Shown here: positions 7,764 to 14,921 of the stretch, piece after piece
Layout of the letters: every line of letters begins with the position of its first letter
How positions within the stretch are numbered: the stretch's first letter is position 1
From: JBKHJA01 sp046538375
GTDB taxonomy: Bacteria > Acidobacteriota > Aminicenantia > Aminicenantales > Aminicenantaceae
Direction: 5' to 3'
NCBI GenBank assembly: GCA_046538375.1
Contig: JBKHJA010000012.1
Span: 1 to 34,810, forward strand
DNA: 34,810 nt
Program-made: the position numbers and the translations under genes
The notes under the pieces: generated by a model
Told to the model about the DNA's origin: nothing
The model's database searches: none
What the model saw: the letters and a program-made list of their open reading frames with translations, nothing else

Positions 7764-8357
7764 ATGTTAAAAAAAATTTTATTGGTCTTCTCATTGGGAA
7801 TCCTTTTTGCGGCCTTGCCTCTTTTGACCGAGGCAGAGGCATCTAATCCCAAAGTGATCATGAAAACCACCAAAGGAGACATCACCATGGAGCTTTATGC
7901 GGATAAAGCCCCGGTGAGTGTGGATAATTTTCTCTCTTACGTGGATGAAAAATTCTATGACGGAACCATCTTCCATCGGGTCATCGAGAACTTCATGATC
8001 CAGGGAGGAGGGCTGACCGCAGATTTTGTGAAAAAATCGACCAAACCGCCCATAAAAAATGAAGCTGACAACGGATTGAAAAACAAGAGAGGGACAGTGG
8101 CCATGGCCCGCACAGCAGAAATCAACAGCGCCACCTGCCAGTTTTTTATCAACCATGTGGACAATTCTTTCCTCGACCATAAAGATAACACCGCACAGGG
8201 ATTTGGGTACGCGGTGTTTGGAAAAGTCATCCAGGGGATGGAGGTGGTGGATGACATCGCCGGTGTCAAAACCATGAGCAAACACGGCATGAGAGATGTG
8301 CCCAGAGAAACCATAGAGATTATCTCCGTCCGGCGCCTGGAAAAGGACTCATCTTAA
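7764..8357 (+). CDS. Periplasmic cyclophilin-type peptidyl-prolyl isomerase
   Basis: The 197-aa protein begins with a Sec signal (hydrophobic about 5-20, cleavage near TEAEA) and continues as a single cyclophilin domain. This family catalyses cis/trans isomerisation at proline and helps fold exported proteins. The signature IFHRVIENFMIQGGG is present with catalytic Arg72, followed by Q126-FFIN, MAR and the GYAVFGKVIQGMEVVD block near the C-terminus, so the fold is complete and probably active. GGAGG lies 5 nt before the ATG at 7764; an ATG at 7760 is out of frame. It is closest to PpiA/PpiB-type bacterial cyclophilins, and export suggests the PpiA role. Confidence 0.92.
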   Translation: MLKKILLVFSLGILFAALPLLTEAEASNPKVIMKTTKGDITMELYADKAPVSVDNFLSYVDEKFYDGTIFHRVIENFMIQGGGLTADFVKKSTKPPIKNEADNGLKNKRGTVAMARTAEINSATCQFFINHVDNSFLDHKDNTAQGFGYAVFGKVIQGMEVVDDIAGVKTMSKHGMRDVPRETIEIISVRRLEKDSS

Positions 8358-8393
8358 TCTATTTTTTTTTGAATTATACCTGCATGGGAAGTT

Positions 8394-8588
8394 ATGTTCG
8401 ACTGGATATTTGCCTTTTTCCATCTTTTCCTTCTTCTAGCCGTCCTGGCCTATGCTGTGTATTCTTTACTTCAGGGCAACATTCTCCGGTTTGTGGTTGT
8501 GGTGGTCCTTTTGACTGGCTACTACTTCCTGATCCTCCATAAACCGGTGAAAAGAGAGATAGAAAGAAAACGCCGCAAGCATCCATAG
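8394..8588 (+). CDS. Small two-helix membrane protein, unknown
   Basis: The 64-aa protein has two hydrophobic helices (about residues 2-26 and 31-48) followed by a strongly basic tail (VKREIERKRRKH). The positive tail predicts that the C-terminus is cytoplasmic. It follows the cyclophilin by 36 nt and ends 17 nt before the DUF3800 gene, so it could be co-transcribed with either. A weak GGGAAG precedes the ATG. I recognise no family. Its compactness and next-door DUF3800 gene are the only hints to function. Confidence 0.55.
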   Translation: MFDWIFAFFHLFLLLAVLAYAVYSLLQGNILRFVVVVVLLTGYYFLILHKPVKREIERKRRKHP

Positions 8589-8605
8589 AGAGGACATTAC
8601 CATCC

Positions 8606-9511
8606 ATGTCTGTTTTCTTCGCCTTTTCAGATGAATCCGGAAAATACAAAAAGGAAAGAAGCGATAAATTCATCTCCAAGAATCCTTTTTACTGCCGCTG
8701 TGCGGTCCTTTTCCGGGCCGATGAATGGCTCAAACTCAGGGATAGGTACTTCCTTCTCAAAAAAAACCTCCTGGATATAGATCCCGGCCAGGAAGTGAAA
8801 TGGTCATACATCTGGTCCCTGTACAAGCACCATCAGAAAAAAGAAAACATCCCATCTCACAAGCCCTATTATGCCCTCCGCCGGCACCCGCTGGATAGCC
8901 TTGTCCAGTTCATCCGCAAAAGCCTTCAACTTCTCAGCCAGAGCGTCTCCTGCCGCATCATCCTCACCCTCACCTTTAACCAGAGACAGAAAACCGGCCC
9001 TGTGGATACCACAGAAATCATCAAACAACACCTTGAACACGGATTAGAGATGGCAGAGGGGGAAATGAGAACCCCTCCTGAGAATGTGTGTGTTTTTTTC
9101 TTCAGTCCTGAAGAACCGCTTGTGGAGAGAAAGATGAAAAGAGCATTCTCTGGAATCTACGGAGCCGGACTTTCCCCAAGATTTTTTCACATAAAGGACA
9201 GCCTCAATTTTGAGCTCTCTGGCCGCAGCTTCGGCGCTCAACTGGCTGACTACTGTGCAGGAGTGTTTAACGGCTGCTTACGCCTGTATCCCCAAAGCAT
9301 AGATCTCTTCCGGCATCAGATCTGGCCCAAAATGCTGAAGAAAGAAGATAAAGTCCTCGGTTACGGTCTCACTGAAATTCCCAAAAACACAGAAAACAGA
9401 GAAAGCCTTGAAGGAATCCTGGATAAAGTTTTTGCCGCTCCAGAAAAAGATTATAGGGTCAGCATCCAGGAGAGATTGAAATCAAAAAATATTTTTAATC
9501 ATAAAAAATGA
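8606..9511 (+). CDS. DUF3800 domain protein
   Basis: The 301-aa protein has the two hallmarks of DUF3800: an N-terminal strand ending in FSDESG (Asp9, Glu10) and a C-terminal AQLADYCAG block (Gln212 to Asp215). DUF3800 proteins are predicted to adopt an RNase H-like fold with acidic residues forming a metal site. They are frequent next to mobile elements and defence genes, but their biochemical role is largely unsettled. The remaining sequence is basic and aromatic and continues about 80 residues past the second motif. There is no signal peptide, so it is cytoplasmic. The small membrane-protein gene lies 17 nt upstream. The ribosome-binding site is weak (GAGAGG about 12 nt before the ATG). 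Confidence 0.8.
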   Translation: MSVFFAFSDESGKYKKERSDKFISKNPFYCRCAVLFRADEWLKLRDRYFLLKKNLLDIDPGQEVKWSYIWSLYKHHQKKENIPSHKPYYALRRHPLDSLVQFIRKSLQLLSQSVSCRIILTLTFNQRQKTGPVDTTEIIKQHLEHGLEMAEGEMRTPPENVCVFFFSPEEPLVERKMKRAFSGIYGAGLSPRFFHIKDSLNFELSGRSFGAQLADYCAGVFNGCLRLYPQSIDLFRHQIWPKMLKKEDKVLGYGLTEIPKNTENRESLEGILDKVFAAPEKDYRVSIQERLKSKNIFNHKK

Positions 9512-9670
9512 TATGTTATCAGGATTGTTGAGGTAAGCATCGTTGTTCCTGTCTTTCACTTCCTGCCACGGCAATAGAAATTCATTCTTTTTGACTTGAT
9601 TTATTAAAGGGATTGGTTTTAAATCGTATTTTCTGAAACGCGCCGCGCACTGCAATCAGGAAAGAAGGAA

Positions 9671-10954
9671 GTGAACACAAAAATGCATGACAAAAAAAAT
9701 CATCCCTCAGCGTTTCTTCTGCTTTATATCATTCTTCTCTTCTGCATTTTTATCTTTTTAAGCTTCTTTTACAAAAAAGAACTTCCGGTAAAACAAAAAC
9801 CGCCCTCAGAAGGCCTTGCTTCTTTTCCCAAAGCTCCCTCAGAACCGCCCCTCAATGAAAAAAAAGTCCCCATCCAGAGAGGAATGACCCTTACCGATAT
9901 TCTGGGTCCATCTGGATTTTCGCCAGGGGAGATTCATAAGCTGAAAAAAGAGGTTGAACCTGTCTACGATCTGGCCAAAATAAAAGCAGGACAGGAGATG
10001 AGAATTTTCACTTCTCAAGGTCAAAAGCTTGTCCGCCTGGAGTACGATATCGATCACCAAAATTACCTTTCCATCCATATGAAAGACCACACCTATCAAG
10101 CGCAAATAAATGAATTTCCTTATGAAACCAGAGTCAGGATGATATGGGGCATCATCGAAAACAATCTCATCTCAGCGGTGGCAAAAAAAGATGAACAGGA
10201 TTTACTGGCCCTTTCCCTGGCGGAGATTTTTGGCTGGGATATCGACTTTTACACAGATTTGCGGGTGAGAGATTCGTTCAAGATCATTTTTGAAAAAAAA
10301 TATCTGGAGGGGAAATTTGTGGGCTACGGAAATATTCTGGCTGCAGAATTCACCAATCAGGGCCGCCGCTTCCGGGCAATCCGTTTCACCTATCCGGACA
10401 CCGGTGAATCAGACTATTTTGATCTTGACGGCAACTCGGTGAGAAAAGAATTTTTGAAATCTCCCATCAAATTTGCCCGCATCACTTCTGGGTTCAGCCT
10501 CAGGAGACTCCATCCCATCCGAAAGGTTTACCGCCCCCATTACGGAGTGGACTATGCAGCCCGTATCGGTACCCCTGTTCAAGCCACAGCAGACGGAACT
10601 GTCACTTTTGTGGGATGGAATGGATATTCAGGCCGGATGATCAAGATTCGTCATAAGAATCAGTATCAGACCATGTATCTTCATCTAAGAGGTTATGCCA
10701 GGGAAATAAGGAAGGGAGCCAAAGTTCAGAGCGGGCAAACCATAGGCTACGTGGGCTCTTCAGGAGAATCCACCGGCCCTCATCTGGACTACCGGATAAA
10801 ATACAGGGGGAATTACATCAATCCCCTGGCCTGGAGATTCAAGCCGGTAAAGCCTCTGCGGAAAGAATTTGCCACAGAATTTGAGAAAGAAGCCCAGAAA
10901 TACTGCCGCTTCTTCGAAGCTCCTTTGACTTTACCGCGGAGTCTCTGTTTCTAA
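9671..10954 (+). CDS. Membrane-anchored M23 (LytM-type) peptidase
   Basis: The 427-aa protein has a short N-terminal tail, one membrane anchor (about residues 14-34) and a proline-rich linker. A LysM/OapA-like region follows (about 66-140; RGMTLTDILG...IKAGQEMRIF), then a C-terminal M23 endopeptidase domain (about 262-392). Metal and catalytic motifs are HYGVD (His290, Asp294), YLHL (His338) and GPHLDYR (His371, Asp373). In LytM-type enzymes the last zinc ligand is His where Asp373 stands here. It may still bind zinc, or it may be a regulatory LytM factor that activates amidases. It acts on peptidoglycan in the periplasm. The start is uncertain: GTG at 9671 sits directly behind AAGGAA, while ATG at 9683 is 13 nt from it. 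Confidence 0.85.
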   Translation: MNTKMHDKKNHPSAFLLLYIILLFCIFIFLSFFYKKELPVKQKPPSEGLASFPKAPSEPPLNEKKVPIQRGMTLTDILGPSGFSPGEIHKLKKEVEPVYDLAKIKAGQEMRIFTSQGQKLVRLEYDIDHQNYLSIHMKDHTYQAQINEFPYETRVRMIWGIIENNLISAVAKKDEQDLLALSLAEIFGWDIDFYTDLRVRDSFKIIFEKKYLEGKFVGYGNILAAEFTNQGRRFRAIRFTYPDTGESDYFDLDGNSVRKEFLKSPIKFARITSGFSLRRLHPIRKVYRPHYGVDYAARIGTPVQATADGTVTFVGWNGYSGRMIKIRHKNQYQTMYLHLRGYAREIRKGAKVQSGQTIGYVGSSGESTGPHLDYRIKYRGNYINPLAWRFKPVKPLRKEFATEFEKEAQKYCRFFEAPLTLPRSLCF

Positions 10955-11053
10955 AACTCTCTCTATGAAAGCCTCTCTTTTACGGTGATGGTCATGAATG
11001 CCGTCGAAGGACCCATACTCACCTCCAAAAAAGAGCTTTCTATCCCAGAACTG

Positions 11054-11083
11054 TTGACATCCGGGGAGCAAACAAATTAGAAT
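11054..11083 (+). promoter_or_regulatory. Sigma70-type promoter of the FBP aldolase/phosphatase gene
   Basis: TTGACA (11054-11059) and TAGAAT (11078-11083) are spaced 18 nt, matching consensus at 6/6 and 5/6 positions. The predicted start near 11090 leaves a leader of about 29 nt containing GGGAGG five nt before the ATG. The gene thus appears to have its own promoter, separate from the M23 gene. Confidence 0.6.
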
Positions 11084-11118
11084 GACTTATCCGTTAATTT
11101 GAAACAAGGGAGGTACTC

Positions 11119-12219
11119 ATGAAAATCACTCTCAGTGTCTTAAAAGCCGATATAGGCAGTATCGGAGGGCACATCACGCCCAGCATAGCCTTGAAGAATG
11201 AAGTCAAAAAGTTCGTTCAGGAAAATGGGAAAAATTTAATCATCGACTCTTACTTCAGCCATACCGGCGACGATATTGCCATTCTCTGCACTCATGAGAG
11301 AGGCGTCCTGGATGAAAAAATACATAAATTGGCCTGGGATGCCTTTATTGCTGGAACAGCGGTGGCCAAAAAACAGGGGCTGTACGGAGCGGGACAGGAT
11401 CTGTTGAAAGATGCCTTCAGCGGCAACATCAAGGGCATGGGACCGGCGGTGGCAGAAATTGAATTCGAAGAGAGGCCCAATGAACCCTTTCTCTTTTTTG
11501 CTGCTGATAAAACTGATCCTGGCTGTTACAATCTGCCCTTCTACCTGGCATTTGCCGATCCTATGTACTGTGCCGGACTCATCTTGAGTCCAAAAATGAG
11601 CGATGGCTTTACTTTCCATATCATCGACGTGGCGCACACAGAAAAAGACAAGATCATCGAACTCAATTCTCCTGAGGAGCTGTATGACATCGCTGCCTTG
11701 CTCCGTGATAATGAAAGATATGTTATCGAGAGCATTTATTCGCGCAGTACAGGAAACCAGGCCGCAGCCATCTCCACCACCCGCCTGCACAATATAGCCG
11801 GAAAGTATACAGGAAAAGATGATCCCGTGGCTTTAGTCCGTGTGCAAGGTGAGTTTCCAGCTACCGGTGAGGTGCTTTCTCCTTTTCAAATCGGCCACTA
11901 TGTAGCCGGATTCATGAGAGGAAGCCATAACGGACCTCTGATGCCCTGCAAGTTGAACTCAACAATTTCTTTCTTTGACGGTCCTCCGGTGGTCACCGGC
12001 GCTGCTTTCTGCGTAAGCGAAGGCAAATTCACAGAACCGGCCGATGTTTTTGACCATCCCTTCTGGGATCACATCAGGTCAAAAGTCTCCGAAAAAGCCA
12101 CCGCCATAAGACGGCAGGGATTCTCCGGAGCAGCCATGCTCCCCTACACCGAACTGGAATACGGTGGAATCGTAGAAAAACTGAAGACTCTGGATAAAAA
12201 ATTCAAGCTCAGAGATTAA
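11119..12219 (+). CDS. Bifunctional fructose-1,6-bisphosphate aldolase/phosphatase (type V)
   Basis: The 366-aa protein matches the archaeal-type FBPA/P family over its whole length. The family joins glyceraldehyde-3-phosphate and dihydroxyacetone phosphate and then removes a phosphate to give fructose 6-phosphate, a one-way gluconeogenic step in the cytoplasm. Visible marks are the start KITLSVLKADIGSIGGH (metal-binding Asp11 and His18), DKTDPG (130-135), TTRLHNIAGKY-TGKDDP and MRGSHNGPLMP. Tyr230 and Lys233 correspond in sequence and nearly in numbering to Tyr229 and the Schiff-base Lys232 of the Sulfolobus enzyme, so the aldolase half should also work. It has a consensus promoter and a strong ribosome-binding site, which suggests steady expression. 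Confidence 0.93.
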   Translation: MKITLSVLKADIGSIGGHITPSIALKNEVKKFVQENGKNLIIDSYFSHTGDDIAILCTHERGVLDEKIHKLAWDAFIAGTAVAKKQGLYGAGQDLLKDAFSGNIKGMGPAVAEIEFEERPNEPFLFFAADKTDPGCYNLPFYLAFADPMYCAGLILSPKMSDGFTFHIIDVAHTEKDKIIELNSPEELYDIAALLRDNERYVIESIYSRSTGNQAAAISTTRLHNIAGKYTGKDDPVALVRVQGEFPATGEVLSPFQIGHYVAGFMRGSHNGPLMPCKLNSTISFFDGPPVVTGAAFCVSEGKFTEPADVFDHPFWDHIRSKVSEKATAIRRQGFSGAAMLPYTELEYGGIVEKLKTLDKKFKLRD

Positions 12220-12344
12220 TACTTTCACCCAGAATCACAAACTGTCTCTGAGGGCAGAGCAGGGAGCAAATACTCCTGCAGGCAGAGTCAATAATTCGAT
12301 AAAAAATCAGCCGGCTTGTCCCCTGAGATGAAAATGGGGAAAGG

Positions 12345-12782
12345 ATGAAAAAATACAGAAATCCTGTACCCACCGTGGATATCATCATCGAAATCAAAAG
12401 AGAAGATGGCTGTGAGGGGGTGGTTCTCATCCACAGAAAGAATCCTCCTCCTGGCTGGGCGCTGCCGGGAGGGTTTGTGGATTACGGAGAATCCCTGGAG
12501 CAAGCTGCGCTCAGAGAAGCCAAAGAAGAAACATCTCTTGATGTGAAGCTTCTCTATCAGCTCCACACCTACTCCGATCCTGAGCGCGATCCCCGCCAGC
12601 ATACCATCTCCACTGTCTACGTGGGCAAAGCCTCTGGAAAGCCAAAAGCCCAGGATGATGCTCAATATATCGGAATATTCACCAAATCGGAAATCGATTT
12701 CCAGCTTGCTTTCGACCACCAGAAAATCCTGGAGGACTACTTCCGGCTGAAGGAAAAAAATGAGAGAAAAAAAGAAAATTGA
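12345..12782 (+). CDS. NUDIX hydrolase
   Basis: The 145-aa protein carries a Nudix box starting at Gly43 (GFVDYGE-x7-REAKEETSL). It fits GX5EX7REUXEEXGU except for Ser64 in place of the last Gly. The catalytic glutamates (E58, E61, E62) are intact. Nudix enzymes cleave nucleoside diphosphates linked to another group. The size, GWALPGGFVDYGES and the N-terminal VDIIIEI strand resemble ADP-ribose or oxidised-nucleotide pyrophosphatases, but the substrate cannot be read from the sequence. GGGGAAAGG sits directly before the ATG. The last 23 nt overlap the DUF2007 gene, so the two are probably translated together. Confidence 0.88.
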   Translation: MKKYRNPVPTVDIIIEIKREDGCEGVVLIHRKNPPPGWALPGGFVDYGESLEQAALREAKEETSLDVKLLYQLHTYSDPERDPRQHTISTVYVGKASGKPKAQDDAQYIGIFTKSEIDFQLAFDHQKILEDYFRLKEKNERKKEN

Positions 12783-13008
12783 CCCGCATCCTCCCTTCAG
12801 GGAGGTGGCCAAAGCATGGGGTTCAGCAGAAGCCGAAGTGATCAAAAGCTTTCTCACCAGCCACGGCGTCTCCTGCCTGTTCAGAGGACAGGTAGTCCAG
12901 TCAGTCCACCCCTTCTCTGCTGATGGTTTGGGAGAGATAAAAATTCTGGTGGCAGAAAAAGACTATTCCCTGGCCAAAAAGCTCCTCCAGGAAAAACTGA
13001 ACCGCTGA
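12760..13008 (+). CDS. DUF2007 protein (putative signal-transducing protein)
   Basis: The 82-aa protein contains the compact DUF2007 fold: a helix with SAEAEVIKSFLTSHGVSCLFRG (about 22-43), a variable middle, then GEIKILVAEKDYSLAKKLLQE (about 58-78). DUF2007 is named a putative signal-transducing domain because of its likeness to PII-like or ACT-like folds; no ligand is established. It starts inside the NUDIX gene (AAGGA five nt before the ATG), which points to co-translation and perhaps a shared function. It ends 240 nt before the division operon. Confidence 0.75.
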   Translation: MREKKKIDPHPPFREVAKAWGSAEAEVIKSFLTSHGVSCLFRGQVVQSVHPFSADGLGEIKILVAEKDYSLAKKLLQEKLNR

Positions 13009-13190
13009 CACAAATGTCTTAAAAAGACTCAGCAGGAAAAGCATTTCCAATCCTCACTTCCCATCACCGAAAAGGGATCCTTTCTACCTGGCAGTCCATC
13101 CTAAATATAGTATCCGCCGATAACCCTCCACAACATATAGGAAAACAAAGAAAATAAAACAAATAAATGAATTTTTTTTATATTTTTTTC

Positions 13191-13219
13191 TTGACATTAG
13201 GTATTTTCTCCCATATATT
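13191..13219 (+). promoter_or_regulatory. Sigma70-type promoter of the dcw operon
   Basis: TTGACA at 13191-13196 and TATATT at 13214-13219 are 17 nt apart, close to perfect. Transcription would start near 13226, directly before the MraZ repeats. Upstream of it, 13140-13190 is very A/T-rich with T-runs, like an UP element. The rest of the gap back to 13009 shows only a short 5-bp hairpin (GTCTT-AAA-AAGAC, near 13016). Confidence 0.75.
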
Positions 13220-13228
13220 TTAGAAAAA

Positions 13229-13258
13229 ACGGGACAAAACGGGACAAAGTGGGAAATT
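13229..13258 (+). promoter_or_regulatory. MraZ-box direct repeats (operator)
   Basis: Three direct repeats with a 10-nt period, ACGGGACAAA, ACGGGACAAA and GTGGGAAATT, follow the promoter. The GGGA cores are at 13231, 13241 and 13251. Characterised MraZ proteins bind tandem TGGGN units with 5-nt spacers in front of mraZ, so this is a probable autoregulatory site. The third repeat overlaps the possible GTG start of mraZ. Confidence 0.75.
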
Positions 13259-13716
13259 CGTTGATAGGAAATTATTCAGCCAGGTTAGACGGCAGCGGCC
13301 GAATCAAAATTCCAGAAAAATTCCGCACGGCCATCGAAGAGGAATACGGAAAAGAACTGTTCATCACTTCCCTCACCGATGAAGCCATCCAAATCTACCC
13401 CCTCCCCATCTGGGAAAAACTGACCGGCGGAGCCAGCGAAGGAGCTCTTCATCTCAAACCCACCGTCCGGAAATTCATGCTTCGGGTCAACAGAAAAGGA
13501 ATGAAGTACAGCATCGACTCCAAAGGACGGGTATTGATCAGTCAGTTATTGAGGGAAAGGGCAAAGCTAAAGGATGAAGTTGAGGTCATAGGACTCTCCA
13601 ATCACCTGGAAATCTGGAACAAAGAGGCTCTGGATGAAATCCTGGAGGAAAAACCATTAACCAATGAAGATTTCGAAAACATTGCCGAAATCCTCCCCCC
13701 AGGGAAAGAAAAATGA
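13249..13716 (+). CDS. mraZ: Transcriptional regulator MraZ
   Basis: The 155-aa reading frame has two SpoVT/AbrB-like DNA-binding repeats: SARLDGSGRIKIPEKFR near the start and YSIDSKGRVLISQLLRE at about 87-103. MraZ is the first gene of dcw operons and represses or tunes its own operon through the repeats just upstream. Start choice is open. GTG at 13249 gives the longest form but lies inside the third MraZ repeat. TTG at 13261 would give MIGNYSARLD, which lines up with the usual MFxGxYxxxxD start one residue short and has GGGA six nt upstream. I favour the TTG although the longer frame is reported. It overlaps rsmH by 4 nt (ATGA). Confidence 0.92.
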   Translation: MGNSLIGNYSARLDGSGRIKIPEKFRTAIEEEYGKELFITSLTDEAIQIYPLPIWEKLTGGASEGALHLKPTVRKFMLRVNRKGMKYSIDSKGRVLISQLLRERAKLKDEVEVIGLSNHLEIWNKEALDEILEEKPLTNEDFENIAEILPPGKEK

Positions 13717-14609
13717 ACGGAAACGGCCATATTCCAGTTCTTGTAGAGAAAGTGATGGATTATCTGGAGGTGGAAAGAGACGGCATCTACGTGGACTGCA
13801 CTTTGGGCCTGGCCGGTCATGCTCTTCAAATAGTCAAAAGAAATCCCCATGCCTCTCTTATCGGATTCGACATCGATGAAAGTTCTCTGCTGCAGGCCAA
13901 AAAGAAACTGAAAGTTTACGCCGATAGAGTCACTCTGTATCATTCCGACTTCAGGTATCTTCCTGACCTCAAGCTTAACTTTTCTTTGATAAAAGGAATT
14001 ATTCTTGATCTGGGTTTGTCTTCGTTTCAACTTGACTCTCCGGAACGGGGTTTCAGTTTCAACCAAGAAGGCCCGCTGGACATGAGGATGGACCTCAGGA
14101 ACAGGCTTACAGCCGCAAAACTTCTGGATAAATACTCAGAACATAAACTGGCTCAAATTTTCAAAGAATACGGAGAATTCAGACAAGCCAAAAGGCTGGC
14201 CCGGGAAATTGTGACCAGAAGAAAACAACAGAAGTTTGAAACCTCATCCCAGCTGCGCCGCCTGGTAGAAGAGATCACTCGATGGAGGCCACAACGGGGC
14301 AAAACTCATCCCGCTGCCAAGGTCTTTCAAGCCCTGCGGATCGAAGTCAATCAAGAATTGAAAAGCCTTTCCTGCTTCCTAAAAAAAACAACCCAAAAAC
14401 TGCCCAAAAAAGCCCGCATCGCCGCCATCTCCTTCCATTCCCTGGAAGACAGGATCATCAAGCATACCTTCAAAAAACTTGCCCAGCCAAAAGAGTCCGC
14501 TCCCCTGGTGAAAATTCTGACAAAAAAGCCGGTGACCCCCAGCCCAGAAGAAGTGGCTGCCAACCTAAGGGCCAGATCAGCCAAATTGAGAGTGGCAGAA
14601 AGAATTTAG
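13713..14609 (+). CDS. rsmH: 16S rRNA (cytosine-1402-N4) methyltransferase
   Basis: The 298-aa protein (also called MraW) transfers a methyl group from S-adenosylmethionine to N4 of C1402 in 16S rRNA at the ribosomal P site. It starts with the typical HIPVLVEKVMDYL, followed by the SAM-binding block YVDCTLGLAGHA (about 25-36) and FDIDESSL (about 49-56). ILDLGLSSFQLD, GFSFNQEGPLDMRMD and the C-terminal ISFHSLEDRIIKHTF are all family blocks. Length is normal and it looks intact. The start codon overlaps the mraZ stop, and ftsL begins directly after its stop codon. Confidence 0.97.
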   Translation: MNGNGHIPVLVEKVMDYLEVERDGIYVDCTLGLAGHALQIVKRNPHASLIGFDIDESSLLQAKKKLKVYADRVTLYHSDFRYLPDLKLNFSLIKGIILDLGLSSFQLDSPERGFSFNQEGPLDMRMDLRNRLTAAKLLDKYSEHKLAQIFKEYGEFRQAKRLAREIVTRRKQQKFETSSQLRRLVEEITRWRPQRGKTHPAAKVFQALRIEVNQELKSLSCFLKKTTQKLPKKARIAAISFHSLEDRIIKHTFKKLAQPKESAPLVKILTKKPVTPSPEEVAANLRARSAKLRVAERI

Positions 14610-14909
14610 ATGGTAAGAAAAAAAATCCGCAAAAAAGAACTTCTGTTGGCCACAGCGTGGACCATAATGGTGATCATTTTTCTCTCTTTCTACATCTGGA
14701 ACCAAATCGAATCTGTCCGCCTGGGTTATGAAATAGGTAAGCTGGAAAACAATTTGCAAAGTTTAAAAAAAGAAGTGGCTAAACTCAAAACAGAAAAATC
14801 GGCTCTTCTTGCCCTGGATAGAGTGGAAAAAATCGCTAAAGAAAAATTAGATCTAAAAAAACCAGAAAAAGAGCAGGTGGTCTATGAAAATTTCCAGCCT
14901 GATCCGTAA
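14610..14909 (+). CDS. ftsL: Cell division protein FtsL-like
   Basis: The 99-aa bitopic protein has a basic cytoplasmic N-terminus (KKIRKKE), one membrane helix (about residues 11-30) and a periplasmic coiled coil (about 36-80; leucine heptads in GKLENNLQSLKKEVAKLK). That is the plan of FtsL/DivIC proteins. FtsL joins FtsB and FtsQ to activate the FtsWI synthase. Sequence identity in this family is very low; the call rests mostly on topology and on its place between rsmH and ftsI. Its ATG follows the rsmH stop with no gap. Confidence 0.85.
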   Translation: MVRKKIRKKELLLATAWTIMVIIFLSFYIWNQIESVRLGYEIGKLENNLQSLKKEVAKLKTEKSALLALDRVEKIAKEKLDLKKPEKEQVVYENFQPDP

Positions 14910-14921
14910 ATTTGAAATCCG

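Noticed and set aside
7658..7888. Minus-strand open frame across the start of the cyclophilin gene, ending in KMPGVPPEI
   Set aside because: Its tail looked briefly like a gene remnant, but most of it lies opposite the conserved cyclophilin and nothing else supports coding.
11236..11790. Long open frame (184 codons) antisense to the FBP aldolase/phosphatase gene
   Set aside because: It mirrors a gene conserved end to end, shows no domain and has no ribosome-binding site. Similar antisense frames lie opposite many genes here (for example 2360-2884, 25236-26099, 28402-28911, 31102-31872) and were left out for the same reason.
12259..12283. Imperfect hairpin GCAGGGAG...CTCCTGC between the FBP aldolase/phosphatase and NUDIX genes
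   Set aside because: One bulge and no following U-run; too weak to call a terminator.
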